A DNA stretch of 64,000 nucleotides from Halomonadaceae bacterium T82-2 (GTDB lineage: Bacteria; Pseudomonadota; Gammaproteobacteria; Pseudomonadales; Halomonadaceae). The stretch spans positions 1 to 64,000 of the forward strand of contig LSBP01000004.1 in assembly GCA_001577635.1 (NCBI GenBank). The letters run 5' to 3'. Shown here one piece after another: positions 19,176-28,856 of the stretch (positions within the stretch are counted from its first letter, which is position 1; every line of letters begins with the position of its first letter). Position numbers and translations under genes: made by a program. The notes beneath the pieces were generated by a model. It worked only from the letters and a program-made list of their open reading frames with translations. It was not told the DNA's origin and made no database searches.

Positions 19176-20080
19176 CGCTATTTCCCGATCTCATCCCGGC
19201 TGGACGCGCTGTCGCCCATCACGACTCGGGGCATCGCTTCGACGCCGAGCGGCGCTGGGCGGCCTCGCTCGAACTGGGCTTCGCCGCTGGCAAGCGCGGG
19301 ACACGGCTGGTCAGGGCGCGCCACGAAGGCCCGTTGCGGGTCCAGCGCCCCTTCTACCCGGAAGGGCGAGAGGCGAATGCGCCGAGCCACGTCTATCTGC
19401 TGCATCCGCCCGGCGGGCTGGTAAGCGGGGACGCGCTGGCCATCGACGTGGCTGTCGCTCGCGATGCCCACGCGCTACTCACCACGCCGGCCGCCGCCAA
19501 GCTCTACCGGGCCGACAGCCAGGGCGTGAGCTGGAGCCAGCACGCCCGGTTGACGGTCGCCGAGGGGGGCATGCTGGAGTGGCTGCCGCAGGAGACGCTG
19601 GCCTTCGACGGCTCGCGCGGCAGCCAGTCGACGACCATCGAGCTCACCGGTGACGCCCGCTGCCTGGGGTGGGAAATCATGGCCCTGGGCCGTCCGGCCA
19701 GCCGGCTCCCGTTCGAAAGCGGGCGGGTCGAGCAGCACTTTCGCCTGATGCGTGACGGTCTGCCGTTGTGGCTGGAGCGACAGCCTCTCGACCCTCAGCA
19801 TCCGCGTTTTCACGGGTGCTGGGGGCAGGGCGGGGCGACGGTACAGGCCACCTTGTGGGCGGTGGGCCTCGACGACCCGCGCTCGGCCGTCGAGGCCCTG
19901 CGCGAGGCGCTGCCCGCGTCAGTGTGCTGGGCGGCGACCCAGCGCAACGACGTGCTGCTGCTGCGCTATCTCGGCGATTCCCGCAACGCCGCCTGGGAGC
20001 TCTGCCAGCGCACCTGGGAGTGCCTGCGCCCGCGCCTCGTCGGCCGCGAGGCCCACGCGCCGCGCATCTGGGCCACCTGA
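19172..20080 (+). CDS. ureD: urease accessory protein UreD
   Basis: 302-aa nickel-urease maturation factor that binds apo-urease and, with UreF and UreG, forms the activation complex. Family landmarks include RPFYPEG near residue 65, YLLHPPGGLVSGD, LTTPAAAKLYRAD and WLPQETLAFDGS. The ATG overlaps the urtE stop by 4 nt, so transport and accessory genes form one transcript. UreA follows after a 51-bp gap. Confidence 0.94.
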   Translation: MTLFPDLIPAGRAVAHHDSGHRFDAERRWAASLELGFAAGKRGTRLVRARHEGPLRVQRPFYPEGREANAPSHVYLLHPPGGLVSGDALAIDVAVARDAHALLTTPAAAKLYRADSQGVSWSQHARLTVAEGGMLEWLPQETLAFDGSRGSQSTTIELTGDARCLGWEIMALGRPASRLPFESGRVEQHFRLMRDGLPLWLERQPLDPQHPRFHGCWGQGGATVQATLWAVGLDDPRSAVEALREALPASVCWAATQRNDVLLLRYLGDSRNAAWELCQRTWECLRPRLVGREAHAPRIWAT

Positions 20081-20131
20081 GAACACACCAGAATCAATCA
20101 CGCCAGCCTATTGACGAGAGGAACGCTTCCC

Positions 20132-20434
20132 ATGGAACTGACGCCCCGCGACAAGGACAAGCTGCTGCTGTTTTCCGCCGCACAGCTTGCCGAGCGCCGC
20201 CGCAATCGTGGTCTCAAGCTCAACTACCCGGAGGCCGTGGCCCTGATCAGCTTCGAGATCCTCGAGGGCGCCCGCGACGGCAGAAGCGTCGCCGAGCTGA
20301 TGAGCTACGGCCGCGAGATCCTGACCCGCGACGACGTGATGGACGGCGTGGCGGAAATGATCGACGAGGTGCAGGTCGAGGCGACGTTCCCCGATGGTAC
20401 CAAACTGGTCACCGTCCATAGCCCGATTGTCTAA
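20132..20434 (+). CDS. ureA: urease gamma subunit
   Basis: 100 aa, the standard length of the free gamma subunit. Begins [14 protein letters not shown] and contains [18 protein letters not shown] and [11 protein letters not shown], all family hallmarks. The upstream in-frame ATG at 20111 would add an unconserved leader; 20132 sits behind a GAGAGGA site. Confidence 0.97.
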   Translation: MELTPRDKDKLLLFSAAQLAERRRNRGLKLNYPEAVALISFEILEGARDGRSVAELMSYGREILTRDDVMDGVAEMIDEVQVEATFPDGTKLVTVHSPIV

Positions 20435-20444
20435 GGAGCTCGCC

Positions 20445-20764
20445 ATGATTCCCGGTGAATATCAGTTGAAGGACGGCGAGATCGAGCTCTGCGCGGGACG
20501 CGAGCGAATCACCGTCGAGGTCGCCAATACCGGCGACCGGCCGGTCCAGATCGGCTCGCACTACCACTTCGCCGAGGCCAACCCGGCGCTGGTCTTCGAT
20601 CGCGACAAGGCGCGGGGGTATCGTCTCGACGTGGCCGCGGGCACGGCGATTCGCTTCGAGCCTGGCCAAAGTCGCGAGGTCACGCTGATTCCCTACGTCG
20701 GTCGTCGGCATGTCTACGGCTTTCGCGGGGAATGCATGGGCAGCCTGGATCAAGGAGCGACATC

Positions 20765-20768
<4 letters not shown>
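20445..20768 (+). CDS. ureB: urease beta subunit
   Basis: 107-aa beta subunit. The family core is visible as [17 protein letters not shown] and [16 protein letters not shown]. The ATG is preceded by AAGGAG. The stop overlaps the ureC ATG (ATGA), coupling beta and alpha synthesis. Confidence 0.97.
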
Positions 20769-22468
<1,700 letters not shown>

Positions 22469-22474
22469 CACCGA

Positions 22475-22502
22475 GCCACGGAGGCGACTCGCACTCCGTG
22501 GC
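22475..22502 (+). other. intra-operon hairpin between ureC and ureE
   Basis: Perfect 9-bp stem GCCACGGAG / CTCCGTGGC with a 10-nt loop, directly after the ureC stop codon and without a T-run. More likely an mRNA-stability or processing element separating the structural genes from ureEFG than a full terminator. Confidence 0.5.
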
Positions 22503-22520
22503 CGACGATTGGAGTACGCC

Positions 22521-23048
22521 ATGCTGAAACTGATCGAGCGTCTGGGCCCCGTCGCCGCGAGCGAGGCGATTGACACACTGACGTTGACCTATGAGCTGCG
22601 CATCCGCGGGCGCCTGCGGGCCACCAGTGATGGCGGGCGCGATCTGGGACTGTTTCTGGATCGCGGGCCGGTGCTGCGCGACGGCGAAGGGCTCCGGGCC
22701 GAGAGCGGCGAGATCGTGCGGATCGTCGCCGCTCCCGAACCGGTCGCCACCGCCCGGGTAGACGCCGGCCTGCCGCTGGCGCGGCTCGCCTATCACCTGG
22801 GCAACCGGCACGTGACGCTGGCGCTTGGCGGCGACGACCGCCAGGGCTGGGTGCGCTTCGCGCCGGATCACGTGCTGGAGGAGCTGGCGCAACGGCTGGG
22901 CGCGCAGATCGAGCATCATGAGGCGCCGTTCGATCCCGAGCCCGGTGCCTATACGCTCGGGGGACATTCTCACGGGCATTCGCATGGCCACGGCCACGGC
23001 CATTCCCAAGATCACGACCATGAGCGGTCGCATGGCCATGCCCACTGA
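22521..23048 (+). CDS. ureE: urease accessory protein UreE, His-rich tail
   Basis: 175-aa nickel chaperone. The N-terminal peptide-binding domain is followed by a metal-binding domain that contains LAYHLGNRHVTLAL with the conserved dimer-interface His. The last 25 or so residues are a His-rich tail of alternating HSHG/HGHG units, the nickel-storage extension of many UreE proteins. The ATG at 22521 follows TTGGAG. Its end overlaps the start of ureF. Confidence 0.95.
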   Translation: MLKLIERLGPVAASEAIDTLTLTYELRIRGRLRATSDGGRDLGLFLDRGPVLRDGEGLRAESGEIVRIVAAPEPVATARVDAGLPLARLAYHLGNRHVTLALGGDDRQGWVRFAPDHVLEELAQRLGAQIEHHEAPFDPEPGAYTLGGHSHGHSHGHGHGHSQDHDHERSHGHAH

Positions 23049-23724
23049 GGCGCCGCGCGACCCGCTGGCGCTGGTCGGCCTGCTGCAACTGGTCAGCCCC
23101 GCATTGCCGATCGGTGCCTTCGCCTGGTCACAGGGGCTGGAGAGTGCCTTCGAGCTCGACTGGGTCCGCGACGAGGCCTCGCTCGAGGCCTGGATCGACG
23201 GGGTGCTCGACGATGGCCTGACACGCTGTGAACTGCCGGTGCTGGCGCGTGCCCAACGCGCCTGGTCGCGGGGCGATGGCGAGGCGCTGGCGTACTGGAA
23301 CGCCTGGTTCGCCGCCAATCGGGAAACCGCCGAACTGCTCGAGGAGGAGCGGCGCCTGGGGGTGGCGCTGGTGCGTCTGCTGGGCAACCTGGAGCTGTTG
23401 CCTCGGACGGCACCGCTGCCCGAGACGCCGGGCTATGTGGTGATGTTTGCCGCTGCTGCCGAGCAGCGCGGCGTGGCCGTCGAGGAGACGCTGCTGGGCT
23501 TCGCCTGGGCCTGGCTCGAGAACCAGCTGGCTGTGGCCTGCAAGGCACTGCCGCTCGGGCAGACTGCGGCGCAGCGGATCATCGAGCGCCTGCGTCCGCG
23601 CCTCGCCGAGGCAGTCGAGACCGCGCTCACCCTGGAAGACGATGAGCTGGGCCCGGCGTTGCCAGGACTCGCGCTGGCCAGCGCGCTGCACGAGACACAG
23701 TACTCACGACTGTTTCGAAGTTGA
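23032..23724 (+). CDS. ureF: urease accessory protein UreF
   Basis: About 230 aa. UreF stabilises the apo-urease-UreD complex and acts on the UreG GTPase. Landmarks: LVSPALPIGAFAWSQGLE near the N-terminus and FAWAWLENQLAVACKALPLGQTAAQR later. Three ATGs in frame (23020, 23032, 23038) overlap the His-tail codons of ureE; 23032 is a compromise and the true start may be 23038. The overlap makes coupled translation likely. Confidence 0.92.
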   Translation: MAMPTEAPRDPLALVGLLQLVSPALPIGAFAWSQGLESAFELDWVRDEASLEAWIDGVLDDGLTRCELPVLARAQRAWSRGDGEALAYWNAWFAANRETAELLEEERRLGVALVRLLGNLELLPRTAPLPETPGYVVMFAAAAEQRGVAVEETLLGFAWAWLENQLAVACKALPLGQTAAQRIIERLRPRLAEAVETALTLEDDELGPALPGLALASALHETQYSRLFRS

Positions 23725-23751
23725 AAAATTTCCACACAAGGAGTTAACGCC

Positions 23752-24441
23752 ATGACCCATTGCCTGCGTGTCGGCGTCGGCGGCCCGGTGGGCTCCGGCA
23801 AGACGGCCCTGCTCAAGCAGATCTGCCTGGCGCTGCGCGAGCATTATGATATCGCGGTGGTCACCAACGACATCTATACCCGCGAGGATGCCGACTTCCT
23901 GCTCAATAACGAGGCGCTGCCGGCAGATCGCATCCTCGGTGTCGAGACTGGCGGCTGTCCGCATACCGCAATCCGCGAGGATGCCTCGATGAACCTCGCG
24001 GCGATCGATGACCTCCAGGCGCGCCATCCCGATCTGGAATTGGTCCTGGTCGAGTCCGGTGGCGACAACCTCTCGGCGACCTTCAGTCCCGAACTCTCCG
24101 ATCTCACGCTCTACGTGATCGACGTCTCGGCCGGCGACAAGATCCCGCGCAAGGGGGGGCCCGGCATCACCAAGTCGGACCTGCTGATCATCAACAAGAT
24201 CGATATCGCTGAGTATGTCCACGCCTCGCTGGAGGTGATGGATCGCGATGCCCGCACGATGCGCGGCGAGCGGCCGTTCGTGTTCACCAACCTGCACGAT
24301 GGGGTAGGGCTCGAGACCATCATCGCCTTCATCCTCGAGCGCGGCATGCTGCCGGAGCGCCGGCCGCCGGATTGCCGGCCACCGGAGCGCCGACCTGCCG
24401 AGGAAGCCATCACTGGCTCGGAAACCACGACCGCCAAGTGA
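23752..24441 (+). CDS. ureG: urease accessory GTPase UreG with Arg/Pro-rich tail
   Basis: SIMIBI-class GTPase that delivers nickel to urease. P-loop [12 protein letters not shown] (residues about 10-21), metal-binding CPH in [29 protein letters not shown] and the guanine-specificity NKID are all present. UreG is normally about 205 aa; this one has 229 because of a C-terminal tail built on a repeated RRPP-type unit, encoded by the near-repeats at about 24354-24402. The tail may be a local expansion with little functional load. AAGGAG precedes the ATG. Confidence 0.95.
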   Translation: MTHCLRVGVGGPVGSGKTALLKQICLALREHYDIAVVTNDIYTREDADFLLNNEALPADRILGVETGGCPHTAIREDASMNLAAIDDLQARHPDLELVLVESGGDNLSATFSPELSDLTLYVIDVSAGDKIPRKGGPGITKSDLLIINKIDIAEYVHASLEVMDRDARTMRGERPFVFTNLHDGVGLETIIAFILERGMLPERRPPDCRPPERRPAEEAITGSETTTAK

Positions 24442-24469
24442 CTCCGTTTCATCCGACAAGGAGTTCGAC

Positions 24470-25075
24470 ATGTCATCGCACGTTCATTCATCGCGCCACC
24501 TGAGCTGGCTGCTGGCCCCGGCGGCGCTGCTGGCCAGTTCTGCGGCACTTGCTCACTCCGGCGCCCTGGGGCATACCCACGGGGGCAGCTTCCTGGCCGG
24601 CTTGCTGCACCCGCTGACCGGGCTCGATCATCTGCTGGCGATGTTCGCCATCGGGCTGTGGAGCGTTCGCCAGGGGCCGGGGTTGCGCCGGGCCATGCCT
24701 GTGCTCATCGCCATCGGAATGCTGGCCGGTGCCGGCCTCGCCTGGGCCGGCGTGCCGCTGATGGGCGTCGAATTCGGCATCGCTTCCAGCGTGCTGCTGG
24801 CCGGTATCCTGGCCGCCAGCCTGGTACGGCTGCCGACGCTGGCCGGCGGGGCGCTGGTGAGCGCCTTCATCCTGTTGCACGGCCATGCCCACGGCAGCGA
24901 GCTGGCGCCGGGCGCTTCGGCGCTGTTCTATGCCACGGGCTTCTTGATCGCCAGTGTGTCGATCACCACCGGCGGGAGGCTGCTGGGCAGCTGGCTTGCG
25001 CGGCACGACCAGCGTTGGCTACGCGGTCTGGGCGCTGCCATCGCCGGCGCCGGTGGCGCCATGCTGATGAGCTGA
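24470..25075 (+). CDS. HupE/UreJ family membrane protein, probable nickel permease
   Basis: 201-aa protein with a cleavable signal-like N-terminus followed by about six hydrophobic segments. The first segment carries the family motif HPLTGLDHLLAMFAIGLWS, preceded by a His-rich patch (HSGALGHTHGG). HupE/UreJ proteins next to urease or hydrogenase genes supply nickel. Last gene of the urease block, 28 bp after ureG with an AAGGAG site. Nickel specificity is inferred from family and context. Confidence 0.87.
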   Translation: MSSHVHSSRHLSWLLAPAALLASSAALAHSGALGHTHGGSFLAGLLHPLTGLDHLLAMFAIGLWSVRQGPGLRRAMPVLIAIGMLAGAGLAWAGVPLMGVEFGIASSVLLAGILAASLVRLPTLAGGALVSAFILLHGHAHGSELAPGASALFYATGFLIASVSITTGGRLLGSWLARHDQRWLRGLGAAIAGAGGAMLMS

Positions 25076-25093
25076 GGGCAGTGTCTGGCGTAG

Positions 25094-25123
25094 CATCGGG
25101 CCCGCTTTCCTGCGGGCCCGATG
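25094..25123. terminator. bidirectional hairpin ending the urease block
   Basis: 12-bp perfect stem CATCGGGCCCGC / GCGGGCCCGATG with a 6-nt loop, between the convergent hupE-like and DUF1206 genes. No clear T-run on either side. Confidence 0.6.
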
Positions 25124-25126
25124 CGT

Positions 25127-25930
25127 TCAGGGGGTCACGTCGCGAAAACGCGCATTGACGAAGCAGTAGATCGCATAGGCCACCAGGCCGAGCGCGACCA
25201 CGCCCAGCAGCCAGGGGCCGAAGGGCTGGCGGGCCAGCACGTTCAAGGCGCCGCCCAGGCCCTGGGCCTGACTGGGGTTGGTCTGGATGGCGGCGACGAC
25301 CAGGAAGCCGCCGATGATCAGGAAGACCACGCCCCGGGCGCTCAGCCCCCAGCGAGTGGCGGCTTCGGCCAGGTGTTGCTGGGCATCACTCATCTCGATC
25401 ATGTGCCAGTTCTTGAGATACGAGCGCCTGACCGCTCGCCAGATCTGGCGAATGCCCACGCCGGCAAAGCCGATGCCGATCGCCAGTACCAGCAGCACGC
25501 CGCCGGGATGGCTCATCAGTTCCGCCGTGCGGTCGGTGGTCGAGGTGTTGCCGGTCGCGGCGTTGCGCAGCAGGTTGGCGCAATACAGTGCCAGACCGGC
25601 ATAGATGCCGCCGCTGATCAAAAATCCCGCCCGCGTGACGAGCCCGCGTAGCCCATGTCCCAGATGCTCGGTATCCAGCAGTACCTGGATGAGTCGCCAC
25701 AGGGCGTAGGCCAGCAGGCCGAGGCCCAGCAGGGCGAGCATCACGCCACCGAAGGGCTGGGTGGCCAGCTGCGTGATGGCTTCCTTGGTGCCGGCGTTGC
25801 GGCCGCCCAGGTCGGCGGCGGCCAGGCTGGCCAGGCCGCCGACAATCAGGTAGACGATGCCCTTGGCGATATAGCCGCAGCGGGCAATGATCTTGATCGT
25901 CAGAATCAGGGCGTGAGAATGAAAGTTCAC
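25127..25930 (-). CDS. DUF1206 domain membrane protein
   Basis: 267-aa inner-membrane protein made of three internally similar two-helix repeats, the DUF1206 plan; the motif G..ARG(I/V)V(Y/F)LI.GG recurs near residues 18, 100 and 195 (GYIAKGIVYLIVGG, AGFLISGGIYAGLAL, GLSARGVVFLIIGG). The start is GTG at 25930 behind AAGGAG. Function unknown in the family. Convergent with the urease block and followed on the same strand by nothing before the hairpin. Confidence 0.82.
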   Translation of the reverse strand: MNFHSHALILTIKIIARCGYIAKGIVYLIVGGLASLAAADLGGRNAGTKEAITQLATQPFGGVMLALLGLGLLAYALWRLIQVLLDTEHLGHGLRGLVTRAGFLISGGIYAGLALYCANLLRNAATGNTSTTDRTAELMSHPGGVLLVLAIGIGFAGVGIRQIWRAVRRSYLKNWHMIEMSDAQQHLAEAATRWGLSARGVVFLIIGGFLVVAAIQTNPSQAQGLGGALNVLARQPFGPWLLGVVALGLVAYAIYCFVNARFRDVTP

Positions 25931-25985
25931 AAGCGCTCCTTGCTTGTTCGGGGTGGATGTCTCGAGTCGCCCGGATCCCTGCGAC

Positions 25986-26369
25986 TCACTCCGGGGCGCT
26001 GGCCTGCCGCTTGTGCCAGGCCAGCGGTTTCAGCAGTTCCAGAATCTCCAGGTATTCCGCCAGGCTGTCACCCACCATGATATAGAAATGCGCCTGCGGA
26101 TCAGGGGTGACCAGAATCAGGTAGCGAATGCCCTCCACGCCTTCCCGGTAGGCACTGCCCACCTCGATGTCGGGGCTGGCTACGTGGATCGTGTAGGCAC
26201 CCGCGATCTGCTCGAGCGGCGTGAAGCCGGCGCGATCGAGAAAGGTCGCATCATCGCTCGGGGTGCTCTCGCCCGTGTGGATGAGTTCATGGAGCGTGTT
26301 GCAGCGCTTGATCAGCTTGCCGTCGCTGAGCCGGTAGACGCCCTGGCCTGTCAGATCCTCTCTCGGCAT
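25986..26369 (-). CDS. conserved-looking hypothetical protein
   Basis: 127 aa; I do not recognise a family. The ATG at 26369 follows a strong GGAGGAG site, which argues for a real gene and against the longer frame that starts upstream. The product is soluble and acidic, with no signal peptide or membrane span. It has an N-terminal VYRLSDGKLIKRCNTLHEL block and a C-terminal stretch (GIRYLILVTPDPQAHFY..) that reads like an alpha/beta fold. Located 55 bp upstream of the DUF1206 gene on the same strand, so the two may be co-transcribed. Confidence 0.65.
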   Translation of the reverse strand: MPREDLTGQGVYRLSDGKLIKRCNTLHELIHTGESTPSDDATFLDRAGFTPLEQIAGAYTIHVASPDIEVGSAYREGVEGIRYLILVTPDPQAHFYIMVGDSLAEYLEILELLKPLAWHKRQASAPE

Positions 26370-26674
26370 GGCTTCTCCTCCGGGTGTGTTGCCAATGGTC
26401 CTCCCAGTGTCGTCCAACTCGTGCGGAATGTCGTCAGGTTCGACAGCGCGGGGCGAAGCCCCCGTCAAGGGGAAACCGCGGAGTGTCGCCAACGAGGGAC
26501 ATTTCAGATGACTGTTTTAAAAGGGTTTTTCGGGGGAGGCCGGGCGTCTGGCCGGTACACGGTCCGCCAGTCGTCGTTTGGCAACACTCCATTGCCCGAC
26601 AGGGCCGTGCCGGTCGGCCGCCGGATTCGGAGTTTCTTTTCAAGTTATTGATTTAATTGGTTTAAAGTATTTAT

Positions 26675-26690
26675 TGGCACGCCTTTGGCA
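26675..26690 (+). promoter_or_regulatory. sigma54-like promoter of a candidate RNA gene
   Basis: TGGCAC-GCCTT-TGGCA has the full -24 element, exactly 10 bp between GG and GC, and one mismatch in the -12 element (TGGC for TTGC). It lies at the end of a notably AT-rich 50-bp stretch. The predicted start (about 26700) coincides with the first base of a long stem in the downstream structured region. No sigma70 pair with proper spacing was found here. Confidence 0.5.
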
Positions 26691-26699
26691 ATATATTGG

Positions 26700-27014
26700 G
26701 TGAACGGGAAGGCGAGGCAGCAAGCGCTCCCCCGGGCGCTTCACTCCCTTCCTTGCCGTTCACTGCGATGTGTGACTCAGGTTGCGATGAGATGGCACCG
26801 CCTTCGGGCATGGAAAGGTGCTTCGGGAAAGGACTCCCCGGCAAGGATGCCACCCGAATTGCGGCGTCCCGCCCTCGGCGGGGCTGCAATGAGCGACGCC
26901 CGAGACCGGCGTCGTTGCGGGGCTTTGCCCCTTCGACATTCCGCCAGTCCCGGAATGTTCGTGACCCTTCAGTTCCCTGCGTACCTGGACCGCCCATGTT
27001 GGCGGTCCTTTTTT
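26700..27014 (+). ncRNA. candidate structured small RNA, family unknown
   Basis: About 315 nt without a plausible reading frame but dense in stems. GTGAACGG (26700-26707) pairs with CCGTTCAC (26756-26763), enclosing AAGCGC/GCGCTT. Next come GCACC/GGTGC (26795-26821) around a TTCG tetraloop hairpin, CCCGCC/GGCGGG (26868-26882), CGACGCC/GGCGTCG (26894-26914) inside GCAA/TTGC, GGGGC/GCCCC (26919-26931), CATTCCG/CGGAATG (26937-26957), and a terminator stem with six Ts. A sigma54-like promoter precedes it. It lacks the RNase P, tmRNA, 6S and SRP landmarks I know, and the A-rich motifs of CrcZ. No partner gene is implied by position. Confidence 0.55.
26987..27014 (+). terminator. strong intrinsic terminator
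   Basis: 8-bp stem GGACCGCC / GGCGGTCC, 6-nt loop, then six Ts (27009-27014). No protein gene on the plus strand lies upstream for 1.9 kb, so it most likely ends the RNA starting near 26700. Confidence 0.88.
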
Positions 27015-27107
27015 ATGCCTCCGGCCATGTGACGATGCCTGTGGCGCCCGGGAGCGACGGGGCAGGCCGCACGTGTCGCCCGGCCGCAGCCGGGCGGGGT
27101 CGACGGC

Positions 27108-27323
27108 TCAGTCGCCGTGCTCGGTATCCTCCCGGCCGGGCTTCTCGCGCACCGTGCCATGCGGGCCGTGAATCACCAGGTCGACGGCGTCGCGTTCGGC
27201 CATGGCCCGCCCGTGGGCGATCGCCTCGGCAGGGCTCGAGAACTGTTCCTCGCCGTGCTCGGTGTCGCCCTGGCGGACGCCCCATTCGTCGTCGTGTGCT
27301 ACTACCTGGACTTCCGCTGTCAT
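27108..27323 (-). CDS. DUF2188 domain small protein
   Basis: 71-aa acidic cytosolic protein with the DUF2188 pattern: VVAHDDEWGVRQG at the start, then EAIAHGRAMAERDAVDLVIHGPHGTVREK. A GGAGGAGG site 6 nt before the ATG supports it. The family is of unknown function and common in halophilic and soil bacteria. It stands alone between the candidate RNA terminator and the end of argF; the 187-bp gap to argF holds nothing recognisable. Confidence 0.8.
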   Translation of the reverse strand: MTAEVQVVAHDDEWGVRQGDTEHGEEQFSSPAEAIAHGRAMAERDAVDLVIHGPHGTVREKPGREDTEHGD

Positions 27324-27510
27324 CGTTCGCCTCCTCCGCTGGCTTCGGGATTGCTGCCCCGCGTGCCGGCCGGGACGTCACGCCGTTTTCCCGGAGCGCG
27401 CTGCCTTCCCTGGCCGATACGCAGTTTTCAGCGTGGTTGGCGTGTCCCGTCGCGTCTGTAGCGAATCGTCAGCACAAGGTTGAAATGCGTAAGCCGACCA
27501 GGCACGCGGT

Positions 27511-28428
27511 TTACTCGACGCGACCCAGCAGCAGGAACTCGAGCAGCGCCTTCTGGGCGTGAAGCCGGTTGCCGGCTTCCTGCCAGACCACGGCACGCGG
27601 ATCGTCGAGCAGCGTCTCGCTGATCTCCTCGCCCCGGTGCGCGGGCAGGCAGTGCAGGAACAGGGCATCCCCGGCGGCCCGGTCGAGCAGGGCTTCGGTC
27701 ACCTGAAAGCCGCGGAAGGCCTGCTCGCGCCGGGCCTGTTCCTCTTCCTGGCCCATCGAGGCCCAGACGTCGGTGGTCACCAGGTCGGCGCCGTCCACCG
27801 CCTGTTGCGGGTCGCGCAGGATCGTGACGCGTTCGCCGGCGGCGGCGAGGATCGCCGGGTCGGGGTCGTAACCCTCCGGGCAGCAGATGCGCAGCTGGAA
27901 GTCGAACTGGCGGGCGGCATTGATCCACGAGTGGCACATGTTGTTGCCGTCGCCGATCCACACGGCGGTCTTGCCGCGTACCGAGCCCCGGCATTCGGTC
28001 CAGGTCATCACGTCGGCCAGCAGCTGGCAGGGGTGGTAGTCGTCGGTCAGGGCGTTGATCACCGGCACCGTGCTGGCGGCGGCGAAGGTTTCCAGGCCGG
28101 CGTGGGAGAAGGTGCGGATCATCACCGCATCGACCATCTCGGAAAGCACGCGGGCGGTGTCGGCGATGGGCTCGCCGCGGCCCAGCTGGGTGTCACGCGG
28201 GGACAGGAACAGGGCGTGCCCGCCGAACTGGGCCATCGCCGTCTCGAACGACACCCGGGTGCGGGTCGACGATTTCTCGAAGATCATCGCCAGGGTGCGG
28301 TTGGAGAACGGCGTGTAGGTCGGACCGTGGGTCTTCAGGCCGTTCTTGATGGTGATCGCCCGGCGGATCAGGTGAGTCAGTTCGTCCGGGGTGAGGTCCA
28401 GCAGGGTCAGAAAGTGACGTGTGGCCAT
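27511..28428 (-). CDS. argF: ornithine carbamoyltransferase
   Basis: 305 aa. Transfers the carbamoyl group to ornithine to form citrulline. Carbamoyl-phosphate loop SSTRTR (residues about 53-58), HPCQ motif in [11 protein letters not shown], and the ornithine-binding [12 protein letters not shown] are intact. The ATG has a CAGGAG site. The gene sits just downstream of an IS5-type MITE and a leader hairpin-terminator; argG, the next pathway step, lies 1.7 kb away on the opposite strand. Confidence 0.96.
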   Translation of the reverse strand: MATRHFLTLLDLTPDELTHLIRRAITIKNGLKTHGPTYTPFSNRTLAMIFEKSSTRTRVSFETAMAQFGGHALFLSPRDTQLGRGEPIADTARVLSEMVDAVMIRTFSHAGLETFAAASTVPVINALTDDYHPCQLLADVMTWTECRGSVRGKTAVWIGDGNNMCHSWINAARQFDFQLRICCPEGYDPDPAILAAAGERVTILRDPQQAVDGADLVTTDVWASMGQEEEQARREQAFRGFQVTEALLDRAAGDALFLHCLPAHRGEEISETLLDDPRAVVWQEAGNRLHAQKALLEFLLLGRVE

Positions 28429-28454
28429 GGCAAGCTCCTGTCATCGGCAAGCCG

Positions 28455-28604
28455 CTAAGGAAGCGCTGAATAAATCGGCGAGCGGCGTAAAGCACGAGGC
28501 GTACGGCGCACAGGAACCGGAGCCTATGGGGTATAGGTGAGGATTCCGCGCACCGCACAACGAAGTGATTTTCCCGCGCAGCCATTTATACAGTGTTTCC
28601 CTAA
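28455..28604. mobile_element. IS5-type MITE with CTAA target duplication
   Basis: A 142-bp non-coding element (28459-28600) bounded by imperfect terminal inverted repeats: GGAAGCGCTGAATAAAT at the left and, read inward from the right end, GGAAACACTGTATAAAT. It is flanked on both sides by CTAA. A CTAR duplication and GGAAGxxxxGAATAA ends are the pattern of the IS5 subgroup, so this is probably a non-autonomous derivative mobilised in trans. It lies 27 bp upstream of argF. No transposase is encoded. Confidence 0.8.
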
Positions 28605-28606
28605 CG

Positions 28607-28648
28607 AAAAGGGCGCCGAGGGGCTGGTCTGTCTGCACCTCGGCGCCC
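28607..28648 (-). terminator. terminator or attenuator in the argF leader
   Basis: Read leftward, an 11-bp stem GGGCGCCGAGG / CCTCGGCGCCC with a 16-nt loop is followed by TTTT. It lies just beyond the MITE, in the 428-bp argF upstream region. It could shield argF from readthrough or be a regulated leader terminator of argF itself; no leader peptide is obvious. Confidence 0.6.
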
Positions 28649-28856
28649 CGGCCGGAGTCGAGAGCCGGCCGCGCGAAAAAACGATCATCCTAGCCAGACC
28701 CGCGACGGTGCGCAATGCAGCCTGTCGCGCAGCGTCGTGGCCGGGACGCCATGGGGCTGTTTTCGCGCGGCGGCGCGCGTAGAATGAGGGGCCACGCAAT
28801 CATTCACCGGCAACGCGGCACCCGTGACATGACGGTGCCCCGGCAAGGAAGACGCG

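Noticed and set aside
26671-26997. Minus-strand 108-aa frame across the candidate RNA region
   Set aside because: No ribosome site, composition typical of translated stem-loops, and it runs against the terminator with six Ts on the plus strand. The RNA interpretation explains the stems better.
26700-27014. RNase P RNA, tmRNA, 6S RNA or CsrB-type RNA
   Set aside because: The GAGGAAAGTCC core of RNase P, the tRNA-like end of tmRNA and the 6S bubble are not found; GGA motifs are too few and not in regular loops for CsrB.
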